A DNA stretch of 32,350 nt from Myxacorys californica WJT36-NPBG1 (lineage in GTDB: Bacteria; Cyanobacteriota; Cyanobacteriia; Leptolyngbyales; Leptolyngbyaceae): NCBI GenBank assembly GCA_019359315.1, contig JAHHHO010000059.1, positions 1-32,350 on the forward strand. The letters are read 5' to 3'. Shown here piece by piece: positions 16,002 to 24,457 of this stretch (position 1 is the first letter of the stretch; each line of letters opens with the position of its first letter). Under the pieces are notes generated by a model that was given only the letters and a program-made list of their open reading frames with translations, did no database searches and had not been told where the DNA came from. A program made the position numbers and the translations under genes.

Positions 16002-17633
16002 TCATCCCTCCGAAGATCTCCTCGTATGGGAAATATACCAGGTCAGAGTTCCTCCTGCGATCGTCAGAGCGGCAAGTGCCAAAAAGACAATCCGCAACCC
16101 AAATAATGTTTCTGAAACGCCTGCTAAGACGAGCGGCAAGCTCAGGGCGATATTGACCGCATTGTTTTGCAGTCCGAACACTTTACCGCGCATATCTTCC
16201 GGAGTTTCTTGCTGAATTGTCGTCTGCATTGGAATGCCGACCAGCGCCGCAAATGCGCCGAGCGACGCAATCAGCAGCAGCGTAATCCACAAATGGTGAT
16301 AGAAAAACGCAATTCCAGTTAGCGAAGCGGCCATTCCTGTTGAACCGATCGTGCCTAAGCGAGCATGGGCAAAGCGCTGCCCAATACTGCCTAAAATAGC
16401 GGCTCCTGCTGCCATACCGACGCCTCCCGCCGCTAGCAAAAAGCCGAACTGCGACGATTTAATTTCGGGCATCACTTCGGCAAGCCTAACGGATAGGACT
16501 GCCAACGCGGCAAAAATCGAGAAGAGAATCACGAGTTGAATTAACGCACCGCGAACGTGGGAGTGATCTTTGAGATAGCGCAATCCATCTTTGATGTCTT
16601 CAAACACGTGGGGCTGATCTTCAGGTAGAACGTCATCCTTGTTTTTCTCACCTGTTTTCATCAGTAGAAGCAGCAAGCCCGCGATCGCATACCCGCCACC
16701 GACCAGCAGTTCTTTTCCCAGATCAGGAAATCCACCCAACCGCTCAACTAACGAATCTGCCAGACCCAGCAACGGTTCGCCCACCGCAAATCCAATGATC
16801 ACCGATGCCATCATCGTCGTGGTGTAGAGCGAATTGGCTGACAGCAAATGCCGACGCTCAACCACCAGCGGAATGAGCGATTGTTCTGCTGGGGCAAAGA
16901 ACTGAGTCAAGGTCGAAACCAGAAGCGTGACTACCAGAAGTAGACAGAATCCGACAGGTAAGCCGTGAATGGTTTTTAATCCGTGAGACAGCCAGATCAG
17001 CGAAGGAATCGCAAACACCAGTGCCCCGCGCAGCAGATTGGTAGCAACCAAAACGGCTTTCTTTGACCAGCGATCGACAAATACCCCCGCGATCGAGCCA
17101 AACAACACGGCAGGAATGGTGAAGGCGATCATAATCGAGGACACCCAACCACTGATCGTTTGCCCTTCAGACTGAAAGCGACTGGCAATCAGCGCAATCA
17201 TTAACACCAAATAAACTTTGTCCGACAACTGCGAGAAGACCTGCCCTGCCCAAAGCGTCAGAAAGTTTCGATTTCTCAGCACCGGAGCAAATCCGCGATC
17301 CTCTTCATCGGGCGGCAGATTAGGCGGCTGATGATCGTTTTGCTCAGGCGGAGTACTAGGTATATCTGTAACTGACACCGCCTCTCCACCCGTATCTTCG
17401 GATAAATGTTTACCAGCTGAAGCCGCTTTTCCATTGCCATTCACCGATGGTTCATAATCCATCGCCGATGATTTCTCAGAATGGTCAGGAGAATTTTCTT
17501 GGGTTCGTAACATGGACGGAACACTCTCCTCACCCAAATAGACTTCCGACGGCTCGCTCCCAAGTTTACCATTGGGGCTGTGTGCAAAGACGGAAGAGAG
17601 AGAAAGGTCATCAGAATAGCAAGGTCGCATCAT
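16002..17633 (-). CDS. MFS transporter (EntS/MFS_3-like) with long N-terminal extension
   Basis: The 543-residue protein has about 115 polar, Ser/Pro/Glu-rich residues at the N-terminus, probably disordered and cytoplasmic, ahead of the transporter. The membrane part starts at RNFLTLWAGQVFSQLSDKVY, the typical start of the MFS_3 group. It includes SIAGVFVDRWSKKAVLVATN (the loop 2-3 motif), a large middle loop (KNKDDVLPEDQPHVFEDIKD) and a second set of helices up to TWYISHTRR. The substrate is unknown; relatives export siderophores or drugs. The start ATG overlaps the recO stop in an ATGA, so translation is probably coupled. This supports using the first ATG although homologues often start later. 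Confidence 0.85.
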   Translation of the reverse strand: MMRPCYSDDLSLSSVFAHSPNGKLGSEPSEVYLGEESVPSMLRTQENSPDHSEKSSAMDYEPSVNGNGKAASAGKHLSEDTGGEAVSVTDIPSTPPEQNDHQPPNLPPDEEDRGFAPVLRNRNFLTLWAGQVFSQLSDKVYLVLMIALIASRFQSEGQTISGWVSSIMIAFTIPAVLFGSIAGVFVDRWSKKAVLVATNLLRGALVFAIPSLIWLSHGLKTIHGLPVGFCLLLVVTLLVSTLTQFFAPAEQSLIPLVVERRHLLSANSLYTTTMMASVIIGFAVGEPLLGLADSLVERLGGFPDLGKELLVGGGYAIAGLLLLLMKTGEKNKDDVLPEDQPHVFEDIKDGLRYLKDHSHVRGALIQLVILFSIFAALAVLSVRLAEVMPEIKSSQFGFLLAAGGVGMAAGAAILGSIGQRFAHARLGTIGSTGMAASLTGIAFFYHHLWITLLLIASLGAFAALVGIPMQTTIQQETPEDMRGKVFGLQNNAVNIALSLPLVLAGVSETLFGLRIVFLALAALTIAGGTLTWYISHTRRSSEG

Positions 17634-18532
17634 GGCAGTTCAGACAATTCAGGAGCAAAACAGGTATCGATGAGCGTAGCCGAGCGAATGGGACGATCAA
17701 AGTGATGCTGAGCATACTGGCGAAGCAGTCGCTCTAGAGACAACCACACCAGGGATGAGATAGAAGACTGAGTAAGTTCTGCATTCGCTAGTTGTTGAAA
17801 AACAGATAGCTCAACAGCATTTAGGGTAGTGGTTTGAGAAGACGCGCGGCGAGAAGCGGAGGGCGGTGTAACTGCGGCGGTGCTAGGAGCGGGGGTAACT
17901 CGGTATTCTCCTACTGTAGACTGAACTCGCGGCGATGCAGAAAGTTCTTGCGCTTGAATTTGTTCCAGGGCTTCTAGAGTGATGGCTCCTCCTGCGATCG
18001 CGCTAAACCCCACCTGCCAGTTTGGATCATTCACATCCGGCTTGAGCAGGGTTTGCGTCAAACAGCACTGATGCACCTGCGGAGCAACGCCTGCGATCGC
18101 TAGCATCTGAAACACGGCATGAGTGAGGCGGGCTAATACATCGGAATCGGGCGATCGCTCGATTCGTCCTAAATGCTCATTCAGCAAGTAAAACAAGTCT
18201 GCTTGGGGCTGCTCACTCAACGCCTGATTTAACACAAGTTCTGCCAAATATTGCCCCGCCGTTAGTTTCTTGAGGTTGCGCCCCAGCTCTGGATAAGACT
18301 CTAGCGTTTCAGCCTGAGTAATCTTGTCGAGTGTTTTTCCTTGAGCGAGCAGTAAATTGTTAACGACAAATAAGCCGCTCCGCCCGCCCATTTTTGAAGT
18401 TTGCTTCCGTGCTCCCATAGCCACGGCCCGGATCAGCCCATGCTCTTTAGTGAGAATAGTCAACACCCGATCCGCCTCTCCCAGAAGCGTTGCCTTAAGG
18501 TTAATTCCAATCGCCTTGTAAGTTCGACTCAT
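17630..18532 (-). CDS. recO: DNA repair protein RecO
   Basis: RecO binds SSB-coated single-stranded DNA and helps load RecA in the RecFOR pathway. The N-terminal OB fold is recognisable: TYKAIGINLKATLLGEADRV, LTILTKEHGLIRAVAMGARK and GGRSGLFVVNNLLLAQG. The helical domain contains LTAGQYLAELVLNQAL. The C-terminal region contains a Pro/Ser/Thr-rich insertion (around EYRVTPAPSTAAVTPPSASR), frequent in cyanobacterial RecO. Only the CC of HQCCLTQ is visible, so the four-Cys zinc site of some homologues is absent. It sits 31 bases after deoC and overlaps the MFS start by 4 bases. Confidence 0.92.
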   Translation of the reverse strand: MSRTYKAIGINLKATLLGEADRVLTILTKEHGLIRAVAMGARKQTSKMGGRSGLFVVNNLLLAQGKTLDKITQAETLESYPELGRNLKKLTAGQYLAELVLNQALSEQPQADLFYLLNEHLGRIERSPDSDVLARLTHAVFQMLAIAGVAPQVHQCCLTQTLLKPDVNDPNWQVGFSAIAGGAITLEALEQIQAQELSASPRVQSTVGEYRVTPAPSTAAVTPPSASRRASSQTTTLNAVELSVFQQLANAELTQSSISSLVWLSLERLLRQYAQHHFDRPIRSATLIDTCFAPELSELP

Positions 18533-18563
18533 CCATCTTTAACGTAGCGTTACCGTAGGTGTT

Positions 18564-19235
18564 TTATCCCTTTTCTAGGGTATCGCGCTGACGGAGAAGA
18601 TCAACGCCACGAGATGTGCCGAGACGGGTCGCACCTGCCATGATTAGCTCTAAAGCTTGCTCAATGGTACGGATTCCCCCAGAAGCCTTAATTCCAACTC
18701 TGTCTTGAGCCATTTCTTTGAGCAGGCGAACGTCGCTTATGGTTGCGCCACCACTCCAGCCAGTACTGGTCTTGAGAAAAGCGACTCCAGCATCTAAGCA
18801 AATTTCACCCGCCAACCGTTTTTCAGCATCTGTCAAAAGCGCCATCTCTAGAATGGCTTTGATCGACTGCCCAGTGGATTCCCGAATCTCTGCTAATTCT
18901 CGATGAACTTCACTGGTCATTCCAGACTTTAGCCAGCCCAAATTAATCACAACATCCAATTCAGTCGCTCCATTTTCTGCCGCTTCTTGCGCCTCATATA
19001 GTTTGACCGCAGAAGTCGTTGCTCCGGTCGGAAATCCAATTACGGTACACACTTTGGGCGTTTTGTTATGCAGTAAATCCACGGCTTGACGCACATGCAC
19101 CGGATTCACACAAACTGCTGCAAATCTATAGCGATCGGCTTCATCACACCATTGTTCAACCTGCTGCGGCGTTGCGATCGCGCCGAGTAGCGAATGATCA
19201 ATGAAGGGAGCAATATCAATATCAGAATAATTCAT
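18564..19235 (-). CDS. deoC: Deoxyribose-phosphate aldolase
   Basis: DeoC cleaves 2-deoxyribose 5-phosphate to glyceraldehyde 3-phosphate and acetaldehyde in deoxynucleoside catabolism. The 223-residue TIM barrel has Lys155 in FLKTSTGW as the Schiff-base residue, Asp94 in ELDVVIN and Lys183 in [10 protein letters not shown], which together make the catalytic set. It starts a minus-strand group with recO and the MFS gene. The length is normal for the short bacterial class. Confidence 0.95.
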   Translation of the reverse strand: MNYSDIDIAPFIDHSLLGAIATPQQVEQWCDEADRYRFAAVCVNPVHVRQAVDLLHNKTPKVCTVIGFPTGATTSAVKLYEAQEAAENGATELDVVINLGWLKSGMTSEVHRELAEIRESTGQSIKAILEMALLTDAEKRLAGEICLDAGVAFLKTSTGWSGGATISDVRLLKEMAQDRVGIKASGGIRTIEQALELIMAGATRLGTSRGVDLLRQRDTLEKG

Positions 19236-19334
19236 CAGTAATTTGAGATTCTAAAGATTACAGCTTTAAAGAAGCACAGAACGCAATTGAACTGGCTAAT
19301 TCACCCTCATTCTAAAACCTATTAATGGCATGGC

Positions 19335-19366
19335 AAAAAGCCCACTAGCGATACCGTCGTGGGCTT
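19335..19366 (-). terminator. Intrinsic terminator of the small secreted-protein gene
   Basis: On the minus strand, aagcccac and gtgggctt form an 8-bp stem with a 13-base loop, followed by a short T-run (ttttt). It begins 27 bases after the stop of the gene at 19393-19653. Confidence 0.75.
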
Positions 19367-19392
19367 CTTACGAATCAGTTTGATGTAGAAGT

Positions 19393-19653
19393 TCAACGTG
19401 TTCCAGATCCGCCAGTTGTCGTTGGCGGGTCGTTTGGATCGGGTTCAAACGTGGCGTTAACCGAATTAAGCGTTCGATTATGCAACTTAATGGCTTTGGG
19501 ATTTGGAGAATTACGAACACTCTGAGAAGCTTGCTTGAAAAACAAATCAGCAACGTTACGGAATCCTACTCCGCTAACTTGGAGCGTAGCCAGTCCTATG
19601 GATGTACCTAAAGCCAAAGTTGCTATGAACGCGGTCTTTGAGAAGGTACTCAT
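19393..19653 (-). CDS. Small exported hypothetical protein
   Basis: This 86-residue protein has a signal-type N-terminus: Lys at position 6, then AFIATLALGTSIGLATLQVS. The short mature region is polar and ends in a Pro/Gly/Thr-rich tail (PNDPPTTTGGSGTR). No domain is recognised. It has its own terminator and a weak agg ribosome-binding site, and sits upstream of an empty region. Expression is plausible but function is unknown. Confidence 0.6.
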   Translation of the reverse strand: MSTFSKTAFIATLALGTSIGLATLQVSGVGFRNVADLFFKQASQSVRNSPNPKAIKLHNRTLNSVNATFEPDPNDPPTTTGGSGTR

Positions 19654-20081
19654 CGCGGCAACCTATGTGGATAAAGCGGCTTATCGAATGACCTCTACAG
19701 CACAATGTTACGTCAGATAGAGGGCGAAAATCCGGCAATTTTGCGGTTGCTACATCATTCCTGCATGGAGTTGGCCGAGCATCTACTAAGGCCTTTGCGT
19801 ATATCTACGTAAGCAGTAGGCGAAAAAAACTTTTTCATGACAAGTCGATCCTGTGTTTCAATCTGAGTTTGTTACTAGAGCCGAATCTCTAATAGAGTTG
19901 CCGCGCCTTAAAGAAGTGCGACATATTATTACTCTAGTTAATCAAGATGAATTTGGTTTCCGCAGAATTGAGTAAAGTTTAGAACTTTTTTGCAATTCAG
20001 CGAGAAAAATTGCTGAAGCCGTATCGAAGGCGGCTACAAAATATTAGAAACGACTAGAAAACGTGAGGGTTAGAAACCAAT
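19654..20081. other. 428-bp region without a firm gene
   Basis: The segment lies between the small secreted-protein gene (minus) and the DNA methyltransferase gene (plus), so it should contain both promoters. It holds one short plus-strand ORF (19853-19975, listed separately) and a ttcagc/gctgaa hairpin near 20000. Nothing else is recognised. Confidence 0.4.
19853..19975 (+). CDS. Possible 40-residue ORF or gene remnant
   Basis: A GTG-started frame reads VFQSEFVTRAESLIELPRLK followed by EVRHIITLVNQDEFGF and a stop. The composition is protein-like (amphipathic helices), but there is no clear ribosome-binding site and no recognised family. It may be a fragment of a lost gene. Confidence 0.2.
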   Translation: MFQSEFVTRAESLIELPRLKEVRHIITLVNQDEFGFRRIE

Positions 20082-21053
20082 TTGCCTGCCATTCCTAGCA
20101 AACCGCGATCGTCGCGAAATCGGAGCTTGACCTTGACTGACGCTGACCGACAGCGGCTGCGATCGCGCCTTCTCACACTCGAACCAACGCTACCCAACCC
20201 GGCGATCGGAACGATCCAGGGCAATTGCCTCGACATCATTCAGCATCTCCCCTTGGGCAGCGTCGATCTACTGATTCTTGATCCGCCCTATAACTTAACG
20301 AAAGACTTTAATGGACTAAAGTTTGCTAGACGGGCAGTGGAAGACTACACCGCATGGCTCGATCAACTCATAGTCGCCCTCAAGCCGTTACTTAAATCAA
20401 CCGCCTCCATCTATATCTGCGGCGATTGGTTGTCATCTGCCTCTATATTCACGGTCGCAACCCGCCATTTCGTGGTGCAAAATCGCATCACTTGGGAGCG
20501 AGAGAAGGGACGTGGGGCAAAAGCAAATTGGAAAAATTCCAGTGAGGATATCTGGTTTTGTACCGCTTCTAACCATTACACCTTCAATTTAGAAGCCGTC
20601 AAGCTGCGTCGTCAGGTAAAAGCTCCTTACCGGACTCAAGACGGCAATCCCAAAGATTGGGAAACAACAAAGGGCGGAAATTTTCGCGATACTCACCCAT
20701 CAAACTTCTGGACAGATATCACAATTCCGTTCTGGTCAATGCCAGAAAATACGGAACATCCCACCCAAAAAAGCGAAAAGCTGCTCGCTAAACTGATTCT
20801 TGCAAGTTCTAACCCTGGCGATTTTGTGTTCGATCCCTTTGTCGGCAGTGGAACGTCTTCTGTTGTTGCAAAAAAGCTGAGCAGGCAGTATTTAGGAATT
20901 GATTTGAACGAAGAATATTGCCTGCTAACCGAGCGCCGACTAGAATTAGCCGACTCTGAGCGAGCAATTCAGGGCTTCACCAATAATGTGTTTTGGGAAC
21001 GGAATACGCTCGCCGTTCAGAAACGCAATCGAGAAAACGCTGACGTGCAGTGA
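20082..21053 (+). CDS. Orphan site-specific DNA methyltransferase (beta-type order)
   Basis: This 323-residue enzyme methylates DNA with SAM. The catalytic motif IV is DPPYNLTKDF (Asp67-Tyr70), close to the N-terminus. The SAM-binding motif I, DPFVGSGTSSVVA (from Asp251), is near the C-terminus. This order, IV before I, with a target-recognition stretch between, marks the beta group, which includes N6-adenine and some N4-cytosine methylases. DPPY favours adenine. No restriction enzyme gene is adjacent, so it is solitary, as many conserved cyanobacterial methylases are. The recognition site is unknown. The only available start is TTG at 20082, with gaggg 12 bases upstream. Confidence 0.88.
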   Translation: MPAIPSKPRSSRNRSLTLTDADRQRLRSRLLTLEPTLPNPAIGTIQGNCLDIIQHLPLGSVDLLILDPPYNLTKDFNGLKFARRAVEDYTAWLDQLIVALKPLLKSTASIYICGDWLSSASIFTVATRHFVVQNRITWEREKGRGAKANWKNSSEDIWFCTASNHYTFNLEAVKLRRQVKAPYRTQDGNPKDWETTKGGNFRDTHPSNFWTDITIPFWSMPENTEHPTQKSEKLLAKLILASSNPGDFVFDPFVGSGTSSVVAKKLSRQYLGIDLNEEYCLLTERRLELADSERAIQGFTNNVFWERNTLAVQKRNRENADVQ

Positions 21054-21068
21054 GTTCAAGCTAATCGG

Positions 21069-21449
21069 CTAATCTTCCAAGACTTGAGCCGAAACTTCTA
21101 CCGCATCAACATCAATTGTGCCAACGGGCATCAACCGCTTGAATTTACCATGTTCAGCCTGAAGCGGTTCACCACAGTTGGGGCATTGAACCTCCGCCTG
21201 GTTCAAACCAGTCAATTCAAAGTCGCAGACTGGGCAAGCTGCCTGCACAAGATTTTTCCGTAGCCACCAGCGTAACCCAATCACTGCCACAACCGGAGCG
21301 AGGAGCAGCAACGCCAACAATACAAAAAATGACTTAATCAACCAGCCTAACCCTAGGGCAGCAAGTAGCCACACAACGCCAATTAAAGTGATCAGGCGTC
21401 CGACGCCATTTAAGCCAAGTTGTAGGGCTTGAAGGTTGTTCTGGTTCAC
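21069..21449 (-). CDS. Conserved membrane protein with zinc-ribbon tail
   Basis: This 126-residue protein has two adjacent membrane segments (LITLIGVVWLLAALGLGWLI and SFFVLLALLLLAPVVAVIGL). A cytoplasmic C-terminal zinc ribbon with paired CPVC and CPNC knuckles follows, 17 residues apart, then a short acidic tail. Function is unknown; the layout is typical of small cyanobacterial membrane-anchored zinc-ribbon proteins. The GTG start is strongly supported by aggag six bases upstream. Confidence 0.78.
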   Translation of the reverse strand: MNQNNLQALQLGLNGVGRLITLIGVVWLLAALGLGWLIKSFFVLLALLLLAPVVAVIGLRWWLRKNLVQAACPVCDFELTGLNQAEVQCPNCGEPLQAEHGKFKRLMPVGTIDVDAVEVSAQVLED

Positions 21450-21638
21450 AGGATTCTCCTGAGTGAAATCGTGAGTCTGTTTCTATCTAACCAAAGATTG
21501 CCCAGAGTGTAGGGCGGCTTTTGCGATGCAAAACAGGTCTGGTTTCCGTACTGGGATTCAGCGTTCTTCAACGATAAAGGATTTGCCTAGAAGACTGCCT
21601 AAACTACCGCAAAGTTTAATGAGCGTAAACATTCACCC

Positions 21639-22091
21639 TTACGGAAATGGTTTCACCCACTTCTGCACCATTGCCCAATCTAGAACAAGCCGCGCGATCG
21701 CAAACAACACGACGCTTTCTGCCGCCAAAATCAAAAACGGAAAAAGGCTACCCTGGGTCGTCAAGCCCACATCGATTTGAGCTAGTCCGCGCGCGAGTCC
21801 AAATGCTAAAACCGCTCCTGAGCGTAAGTGTAGGTTCGGGTCTTGACGAATCACATAGCGATACGTGATCCCAAACAAGAAGCCTGTAAAGAGCGCGATC
21901 GCAAAGCTTACCCACCCTTGTAAATCGCTCACTCCCAGTATGGAACGTCCTTCTCCAAGCGCAACTGGCTCCGCCAAGCTCTGAAGGACAGCTACTTGGT
22001 TAATTAGGAGAGTCAGCGGAAAAATAACCGCGATCGCTCCTAGCGAAACGCCGCCTGCTTTGATCGATTCAATCCGTTCTTCCCACATCAT
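21639..22091 (-). CDS. Conserved cyanobacterial membrane protein
   Basis: The 150-residue protein has about four hydrophobic segments (GAIAVIFPLTLLINQVAVL, WVSFAIALFTGFLFGITYRY, GAVLAFGLARGLAQIDVG, LILAAESVVLFAIARLVLDW). The loop after the second segment, TYRYVIRQDPNLHLRSGAVL, looks conserved-type and charged. No function is recognised. It is divergent from petN, 117 bases away, so the two may share a regulatory region. Confidence 0.75.
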   Translation of the reverse strand: MMWEERIESIKAGGVSLGAIAVIFPLTLLINQVAVLQSLAEPVALGEGRSILGVSDLQGWVSFAIALFTGFLFGITYRYVIRQDPNLHLRSGAVLAFGLARGLAQIDVGLTTQGSLFPFLILAAESVVLFAIARLVLDWAMVQKWVKPFP

Positions 22092-22208
22092 GTCTTCAAT
22101 TTTGTCTAATCTCGCGTCTCAGTAGTGCATCCAAGATCTTAGTGCTTCGTCTTTGATTTATCATTAGATTTAGCATTCTTCTGTAACGTTTGGTTGGACA
22201 GTATAACT

Positions 22209-22298
22209 ATGGATATTTTGTCGCTGGGTTGGATTGCGCTGTTGGCGGTGTTTACCTTCTCTATCTCAATGGTTGTCTGGGGTCGTAACGGATTCTAG
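22209..22298 (+). CDS. petN: Cytochrome b6f complex subunit VIII, PetN
   Basis: The 29-residue product [20 protein letters not shown] followed by MVVWGRNGF is the complete, highly conserved PetN sequence. It is a single transmembrane helix at the periphery of the cytochrome b6f dimer, needed for complex stability. It is too short for routine ORF calling. It is followed 73 bases later by another tiny membrane gene on the same strand. Confidence 0.97.
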   Translation: MDILSLGWIALLAVFTFSISMVVWGRNGF

Positions 22299-22371
22299 TT
22301 GCTGCTCTTAGTCCGCAGCCTAGCCTCTGGCTCCGGACTCTAAATCAATCTATTCAAAAGAACCTTGCTCA

Positions 22372-22518
22372 ATGGAAGCTAGCAACCTCTTTAGCATTCT
22401 GGTTTTGGTCGCATTTGGTCTTTTAGTCACCGTCACAGGCGGAGTGATCTATCTGACCCTAGCAGACTGGCGCGATCGTCGTCGCCAAGATAAGGAAAAA
22501 CAAGCGAACCGTCGCTAA
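22372..22518 (+). CDS. Small single-helix membrane protein of unknown function
   Basis: The 48-residue product begins MEASNLFSILVLVAFGLLVT, continues VTGGVIYLTLADWRDRRRQD and ends KEKQANRR. It has one membrane helix followed by a strongly basic, charged tail on the presumed cytoplasmic side. The context suggests a real gene: it lies after petN, on the same strand, and is closed by a strong terminator. Similar short proteins occur in cyanobacteria next to photosynthesis genes, but I know no function. It might be co-transcribed with petN. Confidence 0.7.
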   Translation: MEASNLFSILVLVAFGLLVTVTGGVIYLTLADWRDRRRQDKEKQANRR

Positions 22519-22547
22519 CGCGCTCTCACCTCAATTTCCTGAAACAC

Positions 22548-22578
22548 AAGGCTCCAAAGCATCTAACTTTGGAGCCTT
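22548..22578. terminator. Strong terminator stem, probably bidirectional
   Basis: aaggctccaaag pairs perfectly with ctttggagcctt across a 7-base loop. It ends the petN/small-protein transcript (plus) and can also stop the amt transcript arriving on the minus strand from 22632. T-runs on both sides are weak. Confidence 0.75.
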
Positions 22579-22591
22579 ACTTCATTTATCA

Positions 22592-22624
22592 TTCCAGACA
22601 GAAATCACCGTTCCAGACAGAAAT
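22592..22624. repeat. 14-bp direct repeat, 19-bp period
   Basis: ttccagacagaaat occurs at 22592 and again at 22611, just past the 3' end of the amt gene. It is a short duplication with no known role. Confidence 0.6.
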
Positions 22625-22631
22625 AATTGAA

Positions 22632-24047
22632 TTACTCAACGCGGGTCATACTGAATGCACCCATTTCTTCTCCATATCCTTCTTCGCCATGCTCGTTAAC
22701 ATCTACCCCTTGCAGTTCGGCTTCAGGATTGACTCGTAAGCCAATCGTTGCATCTAAAACTTTCAAAATCACAAAGGTGCCAATGCCTGCGATCGCATAG
22801 GCAATCAGAATTGCAATGATTTGCGTAACTAGCTGACCTGGATTGCCATAGAACAATCCATCGCCGCCTGCCGAGTTCACCGTCTTTGTTGCAAAAAGAC
22901 CGGTTAGCAATGCGCCTACTGTTCCGCCCACACCGTGGACTGGAAAGGTGTCTAGAGAGTCGTCAAACTGCAACTTGGCTTTGAGGCTGACGGCGAAGAA
23001 GCAGGCGGTTGATGTAATTGCACCAATCAGCAGCGCGGCTACGGGGGTAACAAACCCAGCCGCTGGTGTAACCCCTACTAAACCCGCCACAGCACCTGTC
23101 GCAATGCCAACCGCAGTCGGCTTGCCACGCAACACCCATTCCAAAATAACCCACACAAGCGCTGCTGCCGCCGCGCTGCTATTGGTAGATACGAATGCCA
23201 CCGTAGCCAACGATCCAGAAGCAAGGGCACTACCAGCGTTAAAGCCAAACCAGCCAAACCATAGGAGACCCGCACCGATCAGAATGTAAGGCACGTTATG
23301 AGGCGCAGCGGGCTGATTTGGGAACGTCTTACGCGGACCAATGACCCAAGCCGCTACCAGCGCAGCAACTCCAGAACTAATGTGAACGACTGTACCGCCT
23401 GCAAAATCTAGCGCTCCTAGTCCACCATACAAGCCGAGAAATCCACCTTTCGCCCACACCATGTGAGCAAAAATAGGATAGAGAATGCTTGACCACAGAA
23501 CAATAAACCAAAAATAAGCCTTAAAGCTAATACGCTCCACGATCGCACCAGAGATGAGCGCTGGCGTAATAATGGCAAACATTGCTTGATAAATCATGAA
23601 TGTTTGGTGCGGAATCGTAGCAGCGTATGACACCACTGCTTCAGGCGCGGTTCCAGCCAGGTAATCGGTCGTTTCTAGACCGACTCCATTCAGAAACAGC
23701 CATTGCAACCCACCAATGAAGGGGAGTCCTGGCGCAAAGGCCAGGCTGTAGCCCCACAGAATCCAGGAGACGCCAACAATGCCCATGAGAATGAAGCTCA
23801 TCATCATGGTGTTGAGGACGTTACGCGATCGCACAAACCCGCCGTAGAAAAACGCAAGTCCAGGAGTCATCAGCAAAACCAGAGCGGCGCAGATCAAGAT
23901 AAAGGCTGTGTCCGCCTGCGAAGTCGCCGCGGTTGCGGATGTTTGAGCAGACTCAGCCGTTGCTGGTTCAGCAAGTACACTACCCGTAAGGGGAATCGAT
24001 AGCAGCACTAAGGCCACTAGTCCTATCGTTAGAAGTTTTCTCAACAC
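22632..24047 (-). CDS. amt: Ammonium transporter (Amt/MEP/Rh family)
   Basis: This 471-residue channel-like transporter conducts ammonium into the cell as a trimer in the cytoplasmic membrane. The N-terminus is a signal-type hydrophobic segment followed by an Ala/Ser/Thr-rich spacer. The family core includes FFYGGFVRSRNVLNTMMMSF and GWFGFNAGSALA. The conduction histidines lie in DFAGGTVVHISSG and FPVHGVGGTVGALLTGLF. The cytoplasmic tail (GVDVNEHGEEGYGEEMG) is the usual PII-interacting region. The GTA-N8-TAC site about 100 bases upstream suggests activation by NtcA under nitrogen limitation. The second amt gene lies 410 bases upstream on the same strand. Confidence 0.93.
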   Translation of the reverse strand: MLRKLLTIGLVALVLLSIPLTGSVLAEPATAESAQTSATAATSQADTAFILICAALVLLMTPGLAFFYGGFVRSRNVLNTMMMSFILMGIVGVSWILWGYSLAFAPGLPFIGGLQWLFLNGVGLETTDYLAGTAPEAVVSYAATIPHQTFMIYQAMFAIITPALISGAIVERISFKAYFWFIVLWSSILYPIFAHMVWAKGGFLGLYGGLGALDFAGGTVVHISSGVAALVAAWVIGPRKTFPNQPAAPHNVPYILIGAGLLWFGWFGFNAGSALASGSLATVAFVSTNSSAAAAALVWVILEWVLRGKPTAVGIATGAVAGLVGVTPAAGFVTPVAALLIGAITSTACFFAVSLKAKLQFDDSLDTFPVHGVGGTVGALLTGLFATKTVNSAGGDGLFYGNPGQLVTQIIAILIAYAIAGIGTFVILKVLDATIGLRVNPEAELQGVDVNEHGEEGYGEEMGAFSMTRVE

Positions 24048-24143
24048 TGACTTTCGACCTTCAACGCCAAAACTATGAGTTTGAAATAATCAGCCATCTG
24101 ATTCGTATCATTGAATCTCACCAATTTTGAGTAGGAAGATTCT

Positions 24144-24157
24144 GTATAGGAAAATAC
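24144..24157 (-). promoter_or_regulatory. NtcA-type binding site upstream of amt
   Basis: The palindrome GTAtaggaaaaTAC fits the NtcA consensus GTA-N8-TAC exactly. For a class II NtcA promoter, a transcription start near 24109 is expected, giving a leader of about 62 bases. The -10 position shows tgagat at 23-base spacing, only a partial match to TA-N3-T. Confidence 0.6.
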
Positions 24158-24369
24158 ACTTTGATTGCGATCGCTCTGCCAGCTTAGGAAGGGCATAGCT
24201 CTGTCTTAGGTCGTGCAAAGTATCTATCTCTCGACAGAAGCAGAATGTTAAGGCATTGCTTGGATTTTATAAGTGACCTAAATTAAACAAAACTTAAGTC
24301 AAGCAAATTGCGTGTTCACTCAGCCGTAATCATCTTCTAGACTTGACGAATTGCTATAAGGCTTAAAGC

Positions 24370-24412
24370 AATCAAAGAGCAGTTCCAGAAGCTTAGAACT
24401 GCTCTTTGATTT
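24370..24412. terminator. Long inverted repeat downstream of the second amt gene
   Basis: aatcaaagagcagttc pairs perfectly with gaactgctctttgatt across a 10-base loop. It lies 46 bases past the stop of the gene at 24458 and separates the two amt transcription units. The T-run is weak in the minus direction. Confidence 0.7.
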
Positions 24413-24457
24413 AGAAGTAATGAAATTTAGAAGTACCGAGCCAAAAAACTCGTCGCC

